A stretch of 64,000 nt of DNA from Rhodocollybia butyracea (GCA_015501585.1 JADNRY010000046.1:124001-188000); one strand, 5' to 3'. Counted from the stretch's first letter, positions 23,086 through 36,100 are shown. Made by a program: numbers and translations. Notes: generated by a model not told the origin, from the sequence alone.

Positions 23086-26000
23086 CTCAGTGTGATCTAT
23101 CAAGATCGGTTTGACGCATTCCCCTAGTGAGTGTCAGCAAAAGACTTTCGATTCGGGCTTGACGGTCCTGTAGGTTTGAGATAAGATTAGGAACAGAAAC
23201 ATCCACCTGCTGACGTTGACACTCGCCTGCAACTCCTTCATTTCCTCCCGCATTCGTTGCAATGGTAAGTGCTTCATCTCGTCAACAAGAGTTTCGACCT
23301 TCCTTACGCTAGCCTCCACTGAAGTTGCAGCAGCTGAAACTGCATTATCCGATGGAACTCTAACGAAAAGTCTCGCGAGCGGACTCTTTTGCGAAGTAAA
23401 TTCAGCGGAGGCCTGCTCCAGATTGGAAACTGTGCGCAATCGTGGAGTAGGTGAAGGGTCTCTACGGACACCAACAGATGGCGCTAAACTTTCAGGCCGT
23501 CTTTGAGTGCGAACAGATGTCGGAGAAGTAGGATGGGATACATTCACAATGGAACGTAAAGCAGGAAATTCATCATCATCAGAGTCGAACAGTCCGGTAT
23601 CGTGTTCCACTTCGACATCAAATATAGCTTCATAAATATTTGCGGATGTCGACCCAACAAGAGCCTCTATTATCGGTATGTTCTTGATTTGACGAGGGAG
23701 GCTACTGAATATCGAAAAAGCTGCACTCTTTCCAGATTCCCGTAATATCTGACCACGCGCCAAGTATCGCTCATAGATGCCGATAGCAACGAGGGTTGGT
23801 AAATTAGTCGTCTTGATGAGTAGAACGTTGAGAGAGTGTAGTGCTCGAGGCGACACAATCCAGCTAGCCGGTTTAAGGATCAGGAACGCAAGAATGTTGA
23901 AGGGAGGTGCATAAGAAAATAGGGCATCCGCTTTAACGCTGGTATAAATGCCAGGTCAATTTAGTTCTTGGTAAACGAGTTGAACAGACTCACCCTTCAA
24001 TGGTAGAGATCGTGAATTGGAACAAATACTGAAGAAATAGCGTCAGAGAAAAACATGATCGCGGGATCATCGACTCACTTCTTCTGTAATGTTCTTGATA
24101 CGCAAAGGTCAGGATCCTCGTCTGAAAAATGTAGAAGAAGATACTTACAGCATCAATCCTAGCAACAGTATTAGACAAGATGGAAATCAGAACTACACAA
24201 GTGGGATAATAAGTTTGCTGCTGTCAGCATCAATAGGAGCACTAACTCGTTAACAGTAGGGTGTTTGACAGTGCAGCGAAACATGTCATCAATATGGGGC
24301 CCAACACGGGGTGAAAGCTGGTGGCCTGAGCAAAACTAACAATAAATGCTGTAAATAAAACTCGAACTGGTTCTGCATGTATGTAATACCTGAGATAAGT
24401 GTTGCCAAACCAGATTTGGACCTGTTATTTATCAATGCCGACTGCTTTACGTATCAAATAGAAGTTTACCATTAGCCACGAAATAGACTTCAGCGTCCAA
24501 TCAGGCTTTCCTTCTTCAACCACGGTCGCCATTCCCGCTGTGAACGCAGACATAGGCTGCAATGAGGGTAGATCAAATTGAGGAGTGCTTACCCAGAGTC
24601 CAGAGGGTGAACAGCAAACCAGAAAAACAGATAGCAGCGATACCAATGAAAAAGATGAATTCTGCGATCATAGCTCGAAGAGCTAGTACTACCACGGTGT
24701 TGGATACAGCAAAAAATGCCAACCTGAGAGAAGAGTCAGCAAGCGAAAGAAAAGGTAAGGAAGAGGTTGCCTAGGGAAAAGGATGCAAGCGGCACATGCC
24801 AAAATATCAAATGCCATCTCAGAGGAAGCATCTGGGTATATGCAGTTCAAGTGTTACACTTGTACTAAACTCGAACAACGTACGGTTTCCGTCAACAACA
24901 CCTTGAATACGCAGAATCAGGTACACAAGAAATATGATGATGAAAGTGGTGTCGAATACGTTCCACATCTGTGGTCTCATTGAGATCAATACCATCTACT
25001 TGACAAAGAATTCACTTGCGTTTGCGATGTATACTGAAGAAAATCAGTCAAAATAATGAAGGAGAAACTATTTATATGTCACTCACTTCCCCATCCATGT
25101 TCGGTTGAGGCAGTATATTCCTCGAGAGCAAAAGCAGATGCGAATATTATGAAAACCCACTCCCACAAATTTATTTGTTCAGGATTCCAGTCTATAGATA
25201 CTTAGGATTAGTAACAGAATAAAGATCTTGGGAAATACCTACTCGACAGGCAGAGAATAAACGTAACCAATAAAACAGTGAATTTGAGGAACTCTAAGAT
25301 GGCGCCGTATTTAGGAACCCGAAGCCTTCGACGACAGTTGCAGCTCGTGTTCGCGTCGAGAATCAAGCCAGGAGAAGATACCTATAATGATCCAAAAACG
25401 GTGCTTCTCTCCAGTCGTAAAACTTTGAAATATATAAATATGGGAAAGCGATTACAGATGCTAAAGTCTTCACCTGTATACCCCGATGTTTGTAGTTGTC
25501 CGCCAAAAGCGAACGAGTGGCTGCAGTTGTGAAAATAACGCGTCCAGTGTAGATGTCATTTACGACTCTTTGGGTCACAGGTGACGAGAGGAATCGCGTG
25601 GATTTTGTGGAGATTGCCATCTACAAGAGGAGAGAGTAAGTCTTCATAGCGTATTCATTAGCTTGGTAGCCTGCCTCAAGGGCACTTTGAGGATTATTGA
25701 GATCTGCTTCATCACATCGCAGATTTTGCTGGACCTCGTCTACGAAGTTCGAAGTTGCTCCAGTAAGAGGGTTCCAGCTGGTTGTGAGCGTAGCAACGAG
25801 TTGCATATGGTCAGAAGCGAAGTGACTAAGGAGTTTCATGGCGAGTAGTTCGCATAGGTTTGCTCTGGTAATATTAACTGGAGGGACTTCAGTCTATGAA
25901 CGGGAAGAGAGGGTGCAGACACACCTCCAGCATAAGCCAAATTATCTAGAACAAAAGAATGATTGATTGCAGCGGGAAAGAATACACAGTCACGCACTTT

Positions 26001-26400
26001 CGGATTCCCCCAAGAAATACGATCGCACCACCAGGCAAGCATAAACAACACTCAAGTTCTTCAAGCGTTGGAATTTCAGAACGATAGGTCTGACTATAGA
26101 GAAGCTGACATCCGAAGCCGTAAGATGTCTGGAAGCATAACGGTTGAATGGGTAGTTAGTTTCAAAGTAACATGTAACTCACTCCCATGTTAATGGAGTA
26201 TCTGAGGGAAGGCAATGTCAAAGCAATTCTTGAAATTCCAAAAAGATTTGTGAAATACCGATAGTTTTCTGAACTGTGTATAAGTGCGCAGACAGAAAAG
26301 TAAAGTAAACAAGAACGCACAATAACTTCTCTCCTGTTCATATTCGGGTCTTGTTCGTCAGGAATATACCATCAGTCTATCGTCGAAGATCACCTTATGG
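23086..26400 (-). CDS. YVC1-like TRP-type vacuolar cation channel
   Basis: A many-exon membrane protein resembling the fungal YVC1/TRP calcium channel family, which releases calcium from the vacuole. Matching blocks in order are REVI..QKTIDTPLTW (about 26320-26190), VYACLVVRSYFLGESE (about 26050), RANLCELLAMKLLSHFASDH (about 25860-25800), then AISTKSTRFLSSPVTQRVVN with DIYTGRVIFTTAAT (about 25615-25520). Several short hydrophobic exons lie between 25500 and 23900. After NTVARIDA comes SPRALHSLNVLLIKTTNLPT. The cytosolic tail is Ser/Pro-rich with an acidic DSDDDEF and ends in a predicted coiled coil, ending DRQARIESLLLTLTRGMR at stop 23086 if donor GTCAGC near 23208 is used. The 5' end near 26400 is approximate, and a frame problem near 26380 prevents a firm start. 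Confidence 0.65.
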
Positions 26401-27216
26401 CCGGGATAAGAGGGAAAACTTTTATAGATGCCAGATATTCGGGAGAGGGAGCCAAGAGTCGTGGTGTATCGAAGAGTTCCTCCATAATGAACGTTGAGGA
26501 AAAGAAGTGCGACAGTTACCATGTGGCACAGCGCGTCGCGATCAGCATCATTAAATGTTGGACGCGTTTACTTTTGTAGCGGACCGGTGAACCCGAGTCG
26601 CGAACAGGAGTTTCCTGAGCCTTTCTTGTGCCTTTCCCCCTCTGACAGTGACATCCAGCACACTCTCACCGCGGTCCGAAGCCTGTACCCCAACCCCTCT
26701 CTATTCGCATACATTTGCTACCCAACTTCACTCACCTCAATCCGTTGCAATACTTAGTCTTACTTACACCACACCAGCCTTGATTTATCTTTACCCCTAC
26801 TTTACCTTCCCAACGTACAACGCACATGTCCTCATCGAGTCATCGCACTGAGCGAGTAACCGCCGAAAGTGCCCACCCTGGTGACCATGCCCAGCCCAGG
26901 GCCCCAGCCTAACGTTTCGCCTTTCGCCCGCCTACGTTAGCGACTTCTTGGCGGGATGAGGATGGATGGTCTGTCATCTTCGGCGAAACTGTATCCTCGC
27001 ATGACTGCTTCCTATCATTGCCTCCGAGCCCTCAGCTGGCCCGTTTGAATGAGCTCGTGACTTGCGCGTACTACGAATAGCGTGGATGAGAAGAAAAAGG
27101 TCGCATGATACATCGCTGATGCTCTGGCTTTACTTCGTTCGGAATTTTGCGATACGGGCAGTCTTTGTGTATAAATAAGACCCTTGCTTTGAAATGCTTC
27201 TTCTCGGCTATTCGAA
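26401..27216. other. Intergenic region with a dispersed repeat fragment
   Basis: About 800 bases upstream of the CE15 esterase, pyrimidine-rich around 26600-26800. It contains a block at 26822-26878 that recurs at 52171-52224. A TATA-like tataaataag lies at 27168-27178, about 40 bases before the esterase ATG. Confidence 0.5.
26822..26878 (+). repeat. Dispersed repeat copy A
   Basis: Shares GCACAT..TC.TCATCGAGTCAT.GCA and GTAACC.CCGAAAGTGCCCACC with 52171-52224 in the same orientation. Copies of this length and similarity suggest remnants of one mobile-element family. The ends are not defined. Confidence 0.55.
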
Positions 27217-28475
27217 ATGAAGCTGCTCGGTAAATCTCTCGGGGTGGTTGTGGCTTTGGCTGTACGATGTGCCATTGCGGGTCCTGCGTCGTGCGACACT
27301 CCAGCGACACTTCCAGGCTTTAACAATGCTGCTCTTCCTGACCCCTTCTTATTCAACGATGGAACGCCCGTTCTAACCAAAGACGACTGGACTTGTCGTC
27401 GACAACAGCTAGGAGCCCTCATCCAAGGCTACGAGGCTGGTTTTTTACCCCCTGCCCCGGAGACTCTCACTGGTACTTTTTCCCTGTCTGGACACACGGG
27501 TAACTTGACCGTGTTTGCTGCCAATGACGGGAAATCCATCAGTTTTTCTTCGCCTATTACCTACCCAACTGGCACCGCTCCAGCTGGGGCTGGCCTTTGA
27601 TGATTGCTTACGAAGGTGGCAGCATTCCTATCCCAGCCGGGGTAAGAGACATCTCGTTCCAAATTTACTGTGTCTCACTAACACACCTGTGCAGATTGCG
27701 GTACTCAATTACGCGAACTCTGCCATTGCTCAACAAAATACCGCAAGTAGTCGGGGTATCGGCACTTTCTTTCAACTTTACGGCTCGAACGCGACGGCAA
27801 GCGCAATGACTGCCTGGGTGTGGGGAGTCAGCCGAATCATCGATATTCTGGAAGAAACCCCGCTGCCCTCATAAACACCCAAAGAATAGGTGTTACAGGT
27901 TGTTCGCGAGATGGAAAGGGTGCTCTCATGGCAGGAGCCTTTGAGGAACGAATCGCCCTGACCATTCCACAAGAATCTGGGTCTGGGGTGACTCGGGTTG
28001 GCGTATTTCGTTGTTTGAGCAGAACAGCGGGTCGCTTGTGCAGACAGCCACCGAGATCGTGATGGAGAATGTCTGGTTCTCTGTCAACTTTGAGAACTTT
28101 GTTAACACACTTAACGTTCTGCCGTATGATCACCATTCGCTGATGGCCATGGTGGCACCGCGAGGTTTGGTGGCCTACGAGAATACCGACTTCATTTGGT
28201 TGAGCCCGGTGTCCGCCTTTGGAGACAGTGTAGGCGCACGGACGGTCTTCCAGGCTTTGGGTGTCGAAGACAACCTTGGCTTTGAACAAATAGGCGGACA
28301 CGAGCATTGTGTTTGGCCAGCCAACCTCACCGCATCTTTGGATGCCTTCATAGACAGGTTCTTACTTGGTCAGAATGTCAGCACGGAAGGCTTCTTCGCG
28401 ACCAATAACGTGTTTAACGGAGTGTCTTTCAATTCCTCGCTGTGGCTCAACTTTACAGTTCCGACCTTAACTTGA
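27217..28475 (+). pseudogene. CE15 4-O-methyl-glucuronoyl methylesterase, secreted; three frame breaks
   Basis: Secreted esterase that cuts ester bonds between lignin and glucuronoxylan. It begins with a signal peptide ([20 protein letters not shown]), then [19 protein letters not shown]. No CBM1 is present. Intron 27642-27694 joins GGSIPIPAG to IAVLNYAN. The catalytic Ser motif is [13 protein letters not shown] and the catalytic His is in GGHEHC near the end. The frame is lost three times, near 27590, at the CCCC of 27858-27861, and near 27998-28001. Each can be explained by one missing base, and conserved residues resume at once in the next frame. The three losses would make it a pseudogene if real. 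The preserved motifs and the many similar breaks elsewhere favour consensus errors. Confidence 0.85.
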
Positions 28476-28915
28476 TCTTCACTTGACATATTCACAGTTC
28501 AGACTTTTTAGTAACAGTCTTGTACATCAGACATGTAGTCCAAATTTCATTGATTTAGGTGTAGGCAGTCGGAATAAGCATATATATGCGGATTTGAGCT
28601 ATCAATGATACATACGGAGTACTTAAATACAACAGGCCTATAAACGGAAGCAGAAACGTTCGAGGATGGAGAGGATACAAAACAAACGTTGCAGATCGAA
28701 AAACGAACGGAATTGTTCCCATAAATCGATATTTAACAACAGATAGCTTAACATATAACAGAACAAGGTAGCGTAGTACTACAATTAAAAGTAATACACA
28801 AATATTGGAAAACGAGTGCAAGAAGTCAAAGAGCCAAAAACAGACAGAACAAAACCAGAGTTGACAAAAGATACACTGTTGCCAATCGTTTTAGTATATT
28901 CACTGCGCCGATGAG
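28476..28915. other. Intergenic region
   Basis: 440 AT-rich bases between convergent genes. No feature seen. Confidence 0.5.
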
Positions 28916-30744
28916 TTAACTCGCCACTGGATAATCCAGGTCCTCGTCCAAATCATCGGCATCACTAGCAGGAAACTGTACCAAGTTATTAATCTGCATA
29001 TCCGTAGAATCACGAACATGCATCATCGGAGACTGTCTCATTGATCTGGGCGAGTTAGGTCCCCCGCGATGATGGTGTTTGAAGTTAGACGAAGGGAATG
29101 GTGTAGGTCCATGTGAAGCATCCGCAGCATATCCGGCTTCAGGATCACGGTCATCAATAGATGTGGTGGAAGTAGGGGACAAGGGCGCAGGCAATGCGGA
29201 TATACCGGGTACAGAACGTGCGTCGTCCTCAAGCTCTTCCTCCCCGCGGTTAATGAGGCCGGGACCGTTTCTAAAGTTGCTAGTCATGATGGTTTTGTAA
29301 GACGGGCCCTCTTCTCGTGCTGAAGAGTACGGCATAGAGATGGTGGGAGCAGGGGGTTTGCTGCTGCTGGGTCTGCCGTTACTCGAACGGTGATCCTCCT
29401 GAAGTCCCCGGGAATGCGCCGCAGATATGATGCGAGGAAGACGGTCTCCGGAGGAATGTGGTTTGCTGCCATTGGCAGTAGGTCCGGCATCAGTCATAGC
29501 CGGGGGGGAAGCTTGTGTGAGAGCGACTTGATTGAAAGACGCAGGTGCCATCGAGTTTTGCTCGATTGGAGTGAGTTCGTCGAGTTCATCAACGTCTGCG
29601 TCGGGAGCTGTACCTAGAATGGAAAGTGGGGAGGTGCCTTCTTCCCCTTGGGCTCTACAAATTTATCTTTGAGCAACACTTTCATGTTGTCCAAGACAGC
29701 TTCAAACATTACGGTGTGGCGCTCTAAAAGTACTTGCGACTGTGCGCCTTGCTCGATAAGGGCATGGACTTTAGCCTTCAGGTCTTTAAACTCGTTAATC
29801 TGTGCGACGGGTGAGGTAATCGTCTGGAGATCGGCCGGCTACGAGCAGTTTGGCCGAAAGTAGGAACAGACTGGGCAACTCCGTTAGCTGGCTGGGCTTG
29901 GAAGAAGTCCGCAAGCCCGTCCTAGTCTTCTTGCTTTGTGGAGACTGAGCGGCAACAGCGGGTGGGGTAGGAGACCGAGGACGCTTAACCGGCTTAGATG
30001 TACTGTGCAGCGGGGACCTGCCTCGAGTACTAGGGCCAGCACTAATACTCTCCCCAGTAGTGACCGGGAGGGATCTCGTCTTTGGCGGAGCAGAGACGGA
30101 ATGCGACTGTGCGCTGCCCTTTTTGTTACGAGGAGCTGGGGGTTAACAGAACAGGCCCAGTGGCGTTTGTAGCACGTATTACACGAGAAACGAAGTGAAG
30201 AAATCTCGCAGGCTTGTTGAGAGATTTGCATCGCCAGCAAGGAGGATCCTAAGAATGAACATAAGAACAGAATTTTGTACCCAGCAAAGTAAACATACTC
30301 GGATACTGAAAACCTCTTTTGGTTTTCCTTTGGGAATGGTTTTGCCACCCAACTGTGGTTGCTTGGATTTGCTCGAAGCAGGCGGAGTAGGAGCAAACGG
30401 ATGGTTTCCCGTTTCCTCCTCAGATTCAGGATCATCAAAAATTTGGTGTAACTTTGAGCTTTATCTTTGGAGCGTCTTTCCGCTTGTTGTCGGTGCTCGG
30501 CCGACAGCACGATAGCTTCCTTTGTCATCGTTCTCCGGTGAAAGCTGGTCTTCGTCGTCGTCTTCTGGATGAGCTTGCATTCGTTCATCGTCAGGTTCGG
30601 CCTAGCACAAACGAGTATCTGTAAGTACGTGTAGATGTAAGTGATATAAATCACACTCACCGAATGTCCAGCAGCCTCCGCTGCTTTGCAGCCAAGCCAT
30701 CGCTCAAGTATTTCTTCTCCCAAGGGTCCGTAAATGCCCAGCAT
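28916..30744 (-). CDS. Zn2Cys6-type cluster / coiled-coil protein of unknown function; several frame breaks
   Basis: The N-terminal exon reads GPLGEEILERWLGCKAAEA and splices at a GTGAGT donor (about 30660) into an acidic and then basic helical region (EHRQQAERRSKDKAQSY). After an intron ending at about 30250 comes a cysteine pattern at 30239-30151: CWRC, x6, C, x8, CNTC, x6, C (Zn2Cys6 spacing). A Ser/Pro/Lys-rich segment follows (about 30120-29890). A predicted coiled coil (about 29820-29650) and a Ser/Pro-rich tail end at stop 28916. The frame needs one-base corrections at 30521-30523, 30437-30441, near 30209-30213 and at 30138-30142. The mid-protein cluster followed by a coiled coil matches the antisense gene inside the retroelement at 55284-56344. 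Start ATG 30744 is a guess. It may be a nuclear protein or a former transposon gene. Confidence 0.5.
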
Positions 30745-30941
30745 TCTGGATTGCAGCCATTTTCTCCCTGGTGGACGGAGGGAGGCAGGAGCTTTGTTCT
30801 CTTACATAAGTCGGAATCAAGATTTCTCCTGTGAACTTCTGATGCTCGGGACAATGATACAAGGCAGTTTTTCTACATAAGTACATGGCATATGTCCTCT
30901 ACATTCCCTTCACCGATTTGGCCTTAAAGTACTAATATCGG

Positions 30942-32336
30942 TCAAGTCCAACGCAGGCGGTTGACTAGACTGAGAGGTCGAATTAGCTTTGGTCCGCGGC
31001 CAAAAGGCCTTGAGCGTGATATCGACATCGAAACGCTCCTACTCACTGCCGCTTCATCAGCTTGTGATGTAGACAAAGCTTGTGGTGTAAACAGAACGTG
31101 TGGTGTAGGCAAAGCTTTTGGTGCATGCAAAGCTTTTGGTGCAGCAAAGCTTTTGGTGCATGCAAACTTTGGTGCATGCAAAGCTTGGGTGCATGTAGTG
31201 CAGATGAAGCTTGTGGTGCAGATGAAGTTTGTGGTGCAGATGAAGCTTGTGGTGCAGATGAAGCCTGTGGTAGAGGCACAGACTGAGACGAAACTTGTGG
31301 TACAGACGAAGATAATGCAGTCTTGGACGTAATTCGCCGAGAACGCCGCGAGCGTTGTTTCATGATATCTGGTCGTGGCCATTCTACAAGTTGTTGCTGC
31401 TGCGGAGGGCCGAAACCAATGAATTACGTCTCGAAGACGGGAGATGTGCACCTGGGGCAAAGATGTACGCAGAAATCCTGGATACAAGTTGGAAGGCCCT
31501 GAGCCTACAACAGGCGGAGGACGTTGAGGCTCATCCGGAAACTGAAAGTGCTCAATCTGATAGTCGGACTTAATCCAGAGCGATAGGCATATGGCATCAG
31601 ATTCGCAACATTAGTTGGTCGCTGGGGCTGTGGTGCGGCGATAGAGGGAGGTTTGATGAATCGATTGAGCATGCTGGGGATAGGAGAAGAAGGTGGGGAT
31701 CGCAGTCTGCTGCTGCTATTGCGGTCGTAGGTAGAAAGGTTGTAGATGCTATATCCCATAACCGATTGTCTCTTCCGGAATAGATGAAAACGGTCAGGAA
31801 GATTGTGAGGAAGTAGGCGAATACTAAAAGAAGGATCAGTCTAAGAAATAACACAAAGTTGGTTGAATCCTCACAGACGATAGCGTGAAGCCAGGTAAAT
31901 GCTTGGAGGCCCTTGGTTGACCAGCAAGCTCCGCTAGGGAGATTGTGTGCGCCTGTGTTCAGCACTGTTATAAAATCAACAGAAAATGCGAGTGGAACCG
32001 TGCATACCTGAGCACATTTGCGATGGAAGAAGAGCGGTGACAATAGATGCAAGACCTGGGGAACATTTAGAAGGGTTCCCTCAATCGCTGAGCAGAAGAC
32101 TTACTTATGTTTAACGAAAAAAACAAACCGGACCAAATGCAGTCGAACCATACTCGACTAGTGAAAGCATTCTTCCTACCCACTTCGATGAATATCCTGC
32201 TATTTTGATCAGTACAAACGTGCAATCGATATAGTCTGGATACTCGCATTGTAAATACACCGACTAATACGAATCCCCCCACAAAGATACCAAAACTATC
32301 CACTTCAATGACTTGTCGTAGAGCTATAAAAATCAC
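30942..32336 (-). CDS. MARVEL-like four-TM membrane protein with repeat-rich tail
   Basis: Short exons encode hydrophobic segments typical of fungal MARVEL-domain proteins: FGIFVGGFVLVGVFTM (about 32290), RVWFDCIWSGLFFSL (about 32130), CWSTKGLQAFTWLHAI (about 31910) and FAYFLTIFLTVF (about 31810). After the last segment, a frame change at AAAA 31787-31790 gives HLFRKRQSVMGYSIYN and a Ser/Pro-rich cytosolic tail (RSPPSSPIPSMLNRFIK). Basic residues right after the membrane span support the shifted frame. Downstream the open frames pass through an 18-base minisatellite encoding Ala/Pro/Gln/Ser repeats, to a basic end, stop at 30942. Whether the tail and the repeat belong to one gene is uncertain, since at least one more frame change is needed. 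MARVEL proteins act in membrane apposition and eisosome-like domains. Confidence 0.45.
31062..31275 (+). repeat. 18-base minisatellite (GCAGATGAAGCTTGTGGT)n and variants
   Basis: Four near-perfect 18-base units at about 31199-31270, preceded by degenerate units built on GTGCATGCAAAGCTTTTG from about 31062. Because 18 is a multiple of three, unit gain or loss keeps the reading frame, which on the minus strand gives an Ala-Pro-Gln-Ser-Ser repeat. Confidence 0.85.
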
Positions 32337-33115
32337 AAGTCAGCTTTCTTCATCCTTCGTATCACCGACACACACATTTTGAGGTTTGTGCATATCCTAA
32401 ATTCCAGACTGAAAAGCTGGCAATTACAGCACTGCATACGATTGACAGAGCTAGATAGAGTTTTATCAGCCCAACAGCGCAGCAAAATCGGAAGATTCTA
32501 CATGCCAAAAAACAACATAACGAAACAAGACGAAGATGTTCAGCATACTATAGTTATTGGTATTCCAATATTGGCATATGTGCCGATCGTGTTAATGAGT
32601 GTGTGCGTGTGTGTGGTGTGGGGATACCGTTCGACGGCTGCGAAACGCTGAAGCTCCGCTCAAGAAGGAATGAGAGAGTAGACTAAAAGAGGTCACTTGT
32701 TTCAGGCACCATGGTACTGATCATCTTGCCTTAACCCCGGCATTTATATGGTTTCGATATAGTTTCATATTTAGCCTCTACTAGAAACTAGGAGCCAAAA
32801 TGCATCTTCATCTTCAATTTCCTCCCATCCTCAAGACCATAACATACATTACTTACATGATCCATAATCCAAATAGATAGTTATGTTCTACAGTATATAG
32901 CTATAACAAGAGCAAGCAGAATGGTGAGAACTTCTATTCAAAAAACTGAACCTCCGCAAACATGTCGATACATCCCACCGGAATCAAAGCTTGTGATGAG
33001 CCTAAGGTTGCGAAGATAAGCGCTCAAAACCATGAAACCTGACGCACGACCGCGAAGTTCCCTCTCTAGATTTCTAGCTGTCGCCTCACAATTCCGGAAT
33101 CGAAAAGACCTTTTA
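32337..33115. other. Intergenic region
   Basis: About 780 bases, including GT-rich TGTGTGCGTGTGTGTGGTGTG near 32600. No supported gene. It contains the upstream region of the MARVEL gene and the 3' UTR of the HEAT-repeat gene. Confidence 0.5.
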
Positions 33116-36100
33116 TTAGGATCCTGAGAAGACGATATTCCGCAGAGGTGGACGCGAAAAGGTCAACGCAGAAGCGGAAGCGGCCCTTACAGTGTTGTTC
33201 CGCTCGCGTGATTCAGGACTATCAGCACCGAGGAGGCAGTCCACGACATATGACCGCACTTCATTAGAACTGTCATCCAAGAGAACGGGAATCACATCCA
33301 GCAGTGATTTGGGAATAAGTCGGGCCTTTTTCCTCAATTCACCTAGAGATGGTACCATGAGTTATCAGTAGATTTTGAATGGGCTGCCATACCATGGATA
33401 AACCCGATCAGTCTAGCGACTCCAATGCGTACACCCACAATGTTGTCAGAAGCAAGAGTGGCTAGAGTAGCGCATAGATCATCATCAATTTCCATTGAAG
33501 GGCTTTTTCCCTCAGGTCCTGGGAGAAGAAGGGCTTGCTGGCATGCGAGGTACCTAATAAAAATCACCAGGTCAGTTTTCGGCAGGTTAATCAACATCGG
33601 AAAAACCACATACGTCATTCGTCGCCGCGACATCTCAGAGCGAGCCATACACAGAAATTCGGCGCGTATACCATCAAGGAGATTCTTGCCCTTGAATGTC
33701 AACCAAAGATTGGGAAGCTATGTAGATGGATAGGAGGAACATTGAATAAAACAATGACGTAGAAGACGAGACTTACAATAAATATCGCAGCCTCCCTGAC
33801 AGTGTTCACCGAATCTACAAGTGCATGAAGCATTAGCTTCCTAACAATCTCTGTCACTTCTGTGCCCCCAACGTTTAACATGTCATTTAAAATCTTGGCA
33901 ATTCCTTCCCGCTCACGCCAGGAAGTAAAGGCATTTGACGTCCATGTATCCAACACCGCATTAAAGACCTCGAGCTGACCATCCAGCGGAAGCGCACCGA
34001 CGAATGGGACTAGACAGTCAATCAACTTCAACCGCACGTCGTCCTCCGGGGTATGAAACGCTCTGCGCCATACACCCAAAAGGTCATTCTGCGCGTACTT
34101 TTCTCCTAAGATCTTGGCCATCTCTCCCAAAGACGCAGCAAGAGTACGTCTAACCCCGACATTGTTTATACCAGCAAGCCACAGATACGTATCTCGTAAA
34201 GTAGACTGCCACCGAGCCCGTCCAACCGTAAGTGTGACAGCAGGAAAATTGAAGGCACAAATCAGAGGCCGAGAGGGGTCTGTATAGAATGCCTCGAGCG
34301 CTTCCTGCTTGTCAGTGATCGGGGGAGTTGGCTTAACTTCCTCGTCAGATGGAATCGGCTGCCGCCCATCTATGACGCGCCTATCCTTTGTCCGGCCAAG
34401 GAACATTTTCAGTAGTTCTTCTGGCGGCGTTGCACTTTCCTTCATTTCAATATCAGTGAACTCGTGCATGGGTTTGGACTTGTCGTCTTCATAAAATGTA
34501 TAGATAACCTCTCCCAAGGCCTCGAGCACTGCGGCACGCACATCAGCAGACTCATCCATGCTCATCGGAACCATGATATCCAAGGCCACTCGGTGCCGTT
34601 CACTGAGCGGTAGACGCCCTAGGATCGTCGGAAGTGCGAACAGGGAGGAATGACGGACATGGTGTATAGGGTCGGATACAAATTTTTGTAACAGGCGCAT
34701 CTGAACAAATTTGTGAGCAATATATTCTCTAGAGGATAAATTAAAATTACATACCAAGGTGAGTTGAACTACTTCCGGGGGGACCACCTTGGCTAGAGCA
34801 CCAAGTGCAAAACATGCTTCTCTGCGAACCCAAAAGACAGGATCTTGAGAGACGCGCTCGACTTCGGCCACAAATATGTCCGTCGAGTGGTCATCCAGAT
34901 ATCCTGCAGACCGCAATTAGGTTTCCGCCAAAAAGACAGGTTTACACGAATGATCAGATACACACCACTAGCAGCGACCGCAGCCATCAGGCTCATGCTA
35001 CTGAGACGGCCAATGGCAGCTTGATCATATTCACCTTCTTCCTCTGTGCTTTCATAGGCATCTTCAACGATACCACTCTCAGGAGAAATTTGGCCATCAG
35101 CGCTCATGTTGAAAGACTGAACACCAAAGGCGCTAGCGTCCTGCTGCCGGGAGTGAGATGAAGAAGTAGGCCATTTGACTTCACTGGACAAGGCATAGGG
35201 GCCGGACTGGTGGTTGGGGGTAGAAGGTGAAGAAGGGATACCAACAGTAGGAGAGGCTAATCCTGTGACAGTAGAGCCGGAAGAAGAGGGTAGTTCGGAA
35301 GGTCGAGGGGAATGATTACTCAGAGGGGAAGTCCCTTCAGAGCTCGGAGTGGTCGAGCTTGCGGTGGATCCAGGACTAGAGTTTGACGAACCCGTGCTCG
35401 AAGTACTCAGGGGCGACCCGTCTAACGGCCTTGCAGACACGACATAAGCTGATGCAACCGGTGGGAAATAAGGGTTATTGGTTTGCGACAACTGCTTGGG
35501 ATCTACACGAGAAACAAAGTCGTCATCGGGAACGTCCCATTGAGGACTATCAACGATGTGGTAGCCTTGCTTTGGTTGTTGAGAAGGAGCTTGTTCTTGT
35601 TTGAGAACGATATCCACATGTGGCTCCAGACTAGTTCTCCGGCTGTTATGGGCAGGATCTGACACCGAACCCACAGGTTCACGCTGAAGTTCTTGCAAGT
35701 CCTCGTCTTCATAGTTATCGAGACGGCCCATCCCAACGACGACTTGGAAAAGGATCTCCTTCTCGAAAAGTGCTCGTTCGTCTTTTCCAAACAAGCCTAT
35801 GACGAGATCCTGGTCATCATCAGTCTCCGGCAGTAGGGATCCGGTCTTGCTTTTTTCTGCGGGCTCAGAAAGATGAGATGCTTGCACACGGACATTCGGA
35901 TAATTGGTCCCGAGTTGTGACTCTATGGCATTGACTCGTTTTATCCTCCCCAATAAGGCAACGACGGCATACCGAGTAGCTCCACCTACTAGCACATTAG
36001 GATTAAGTAGAAGCGTTCCGAGGATCGGAGTAAATGCTTGCACAGAAATTGTCGGGGTACTTGCGTGATCCTGGAAATCAGGAGGGTCCATGCTATTCTC

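Noticed and set aside
31062..31275. Possible CRISPR-like array
   Set aside because: Units are contiguous with no spacers and the genome is eukaryotic. It is a minisatellite.
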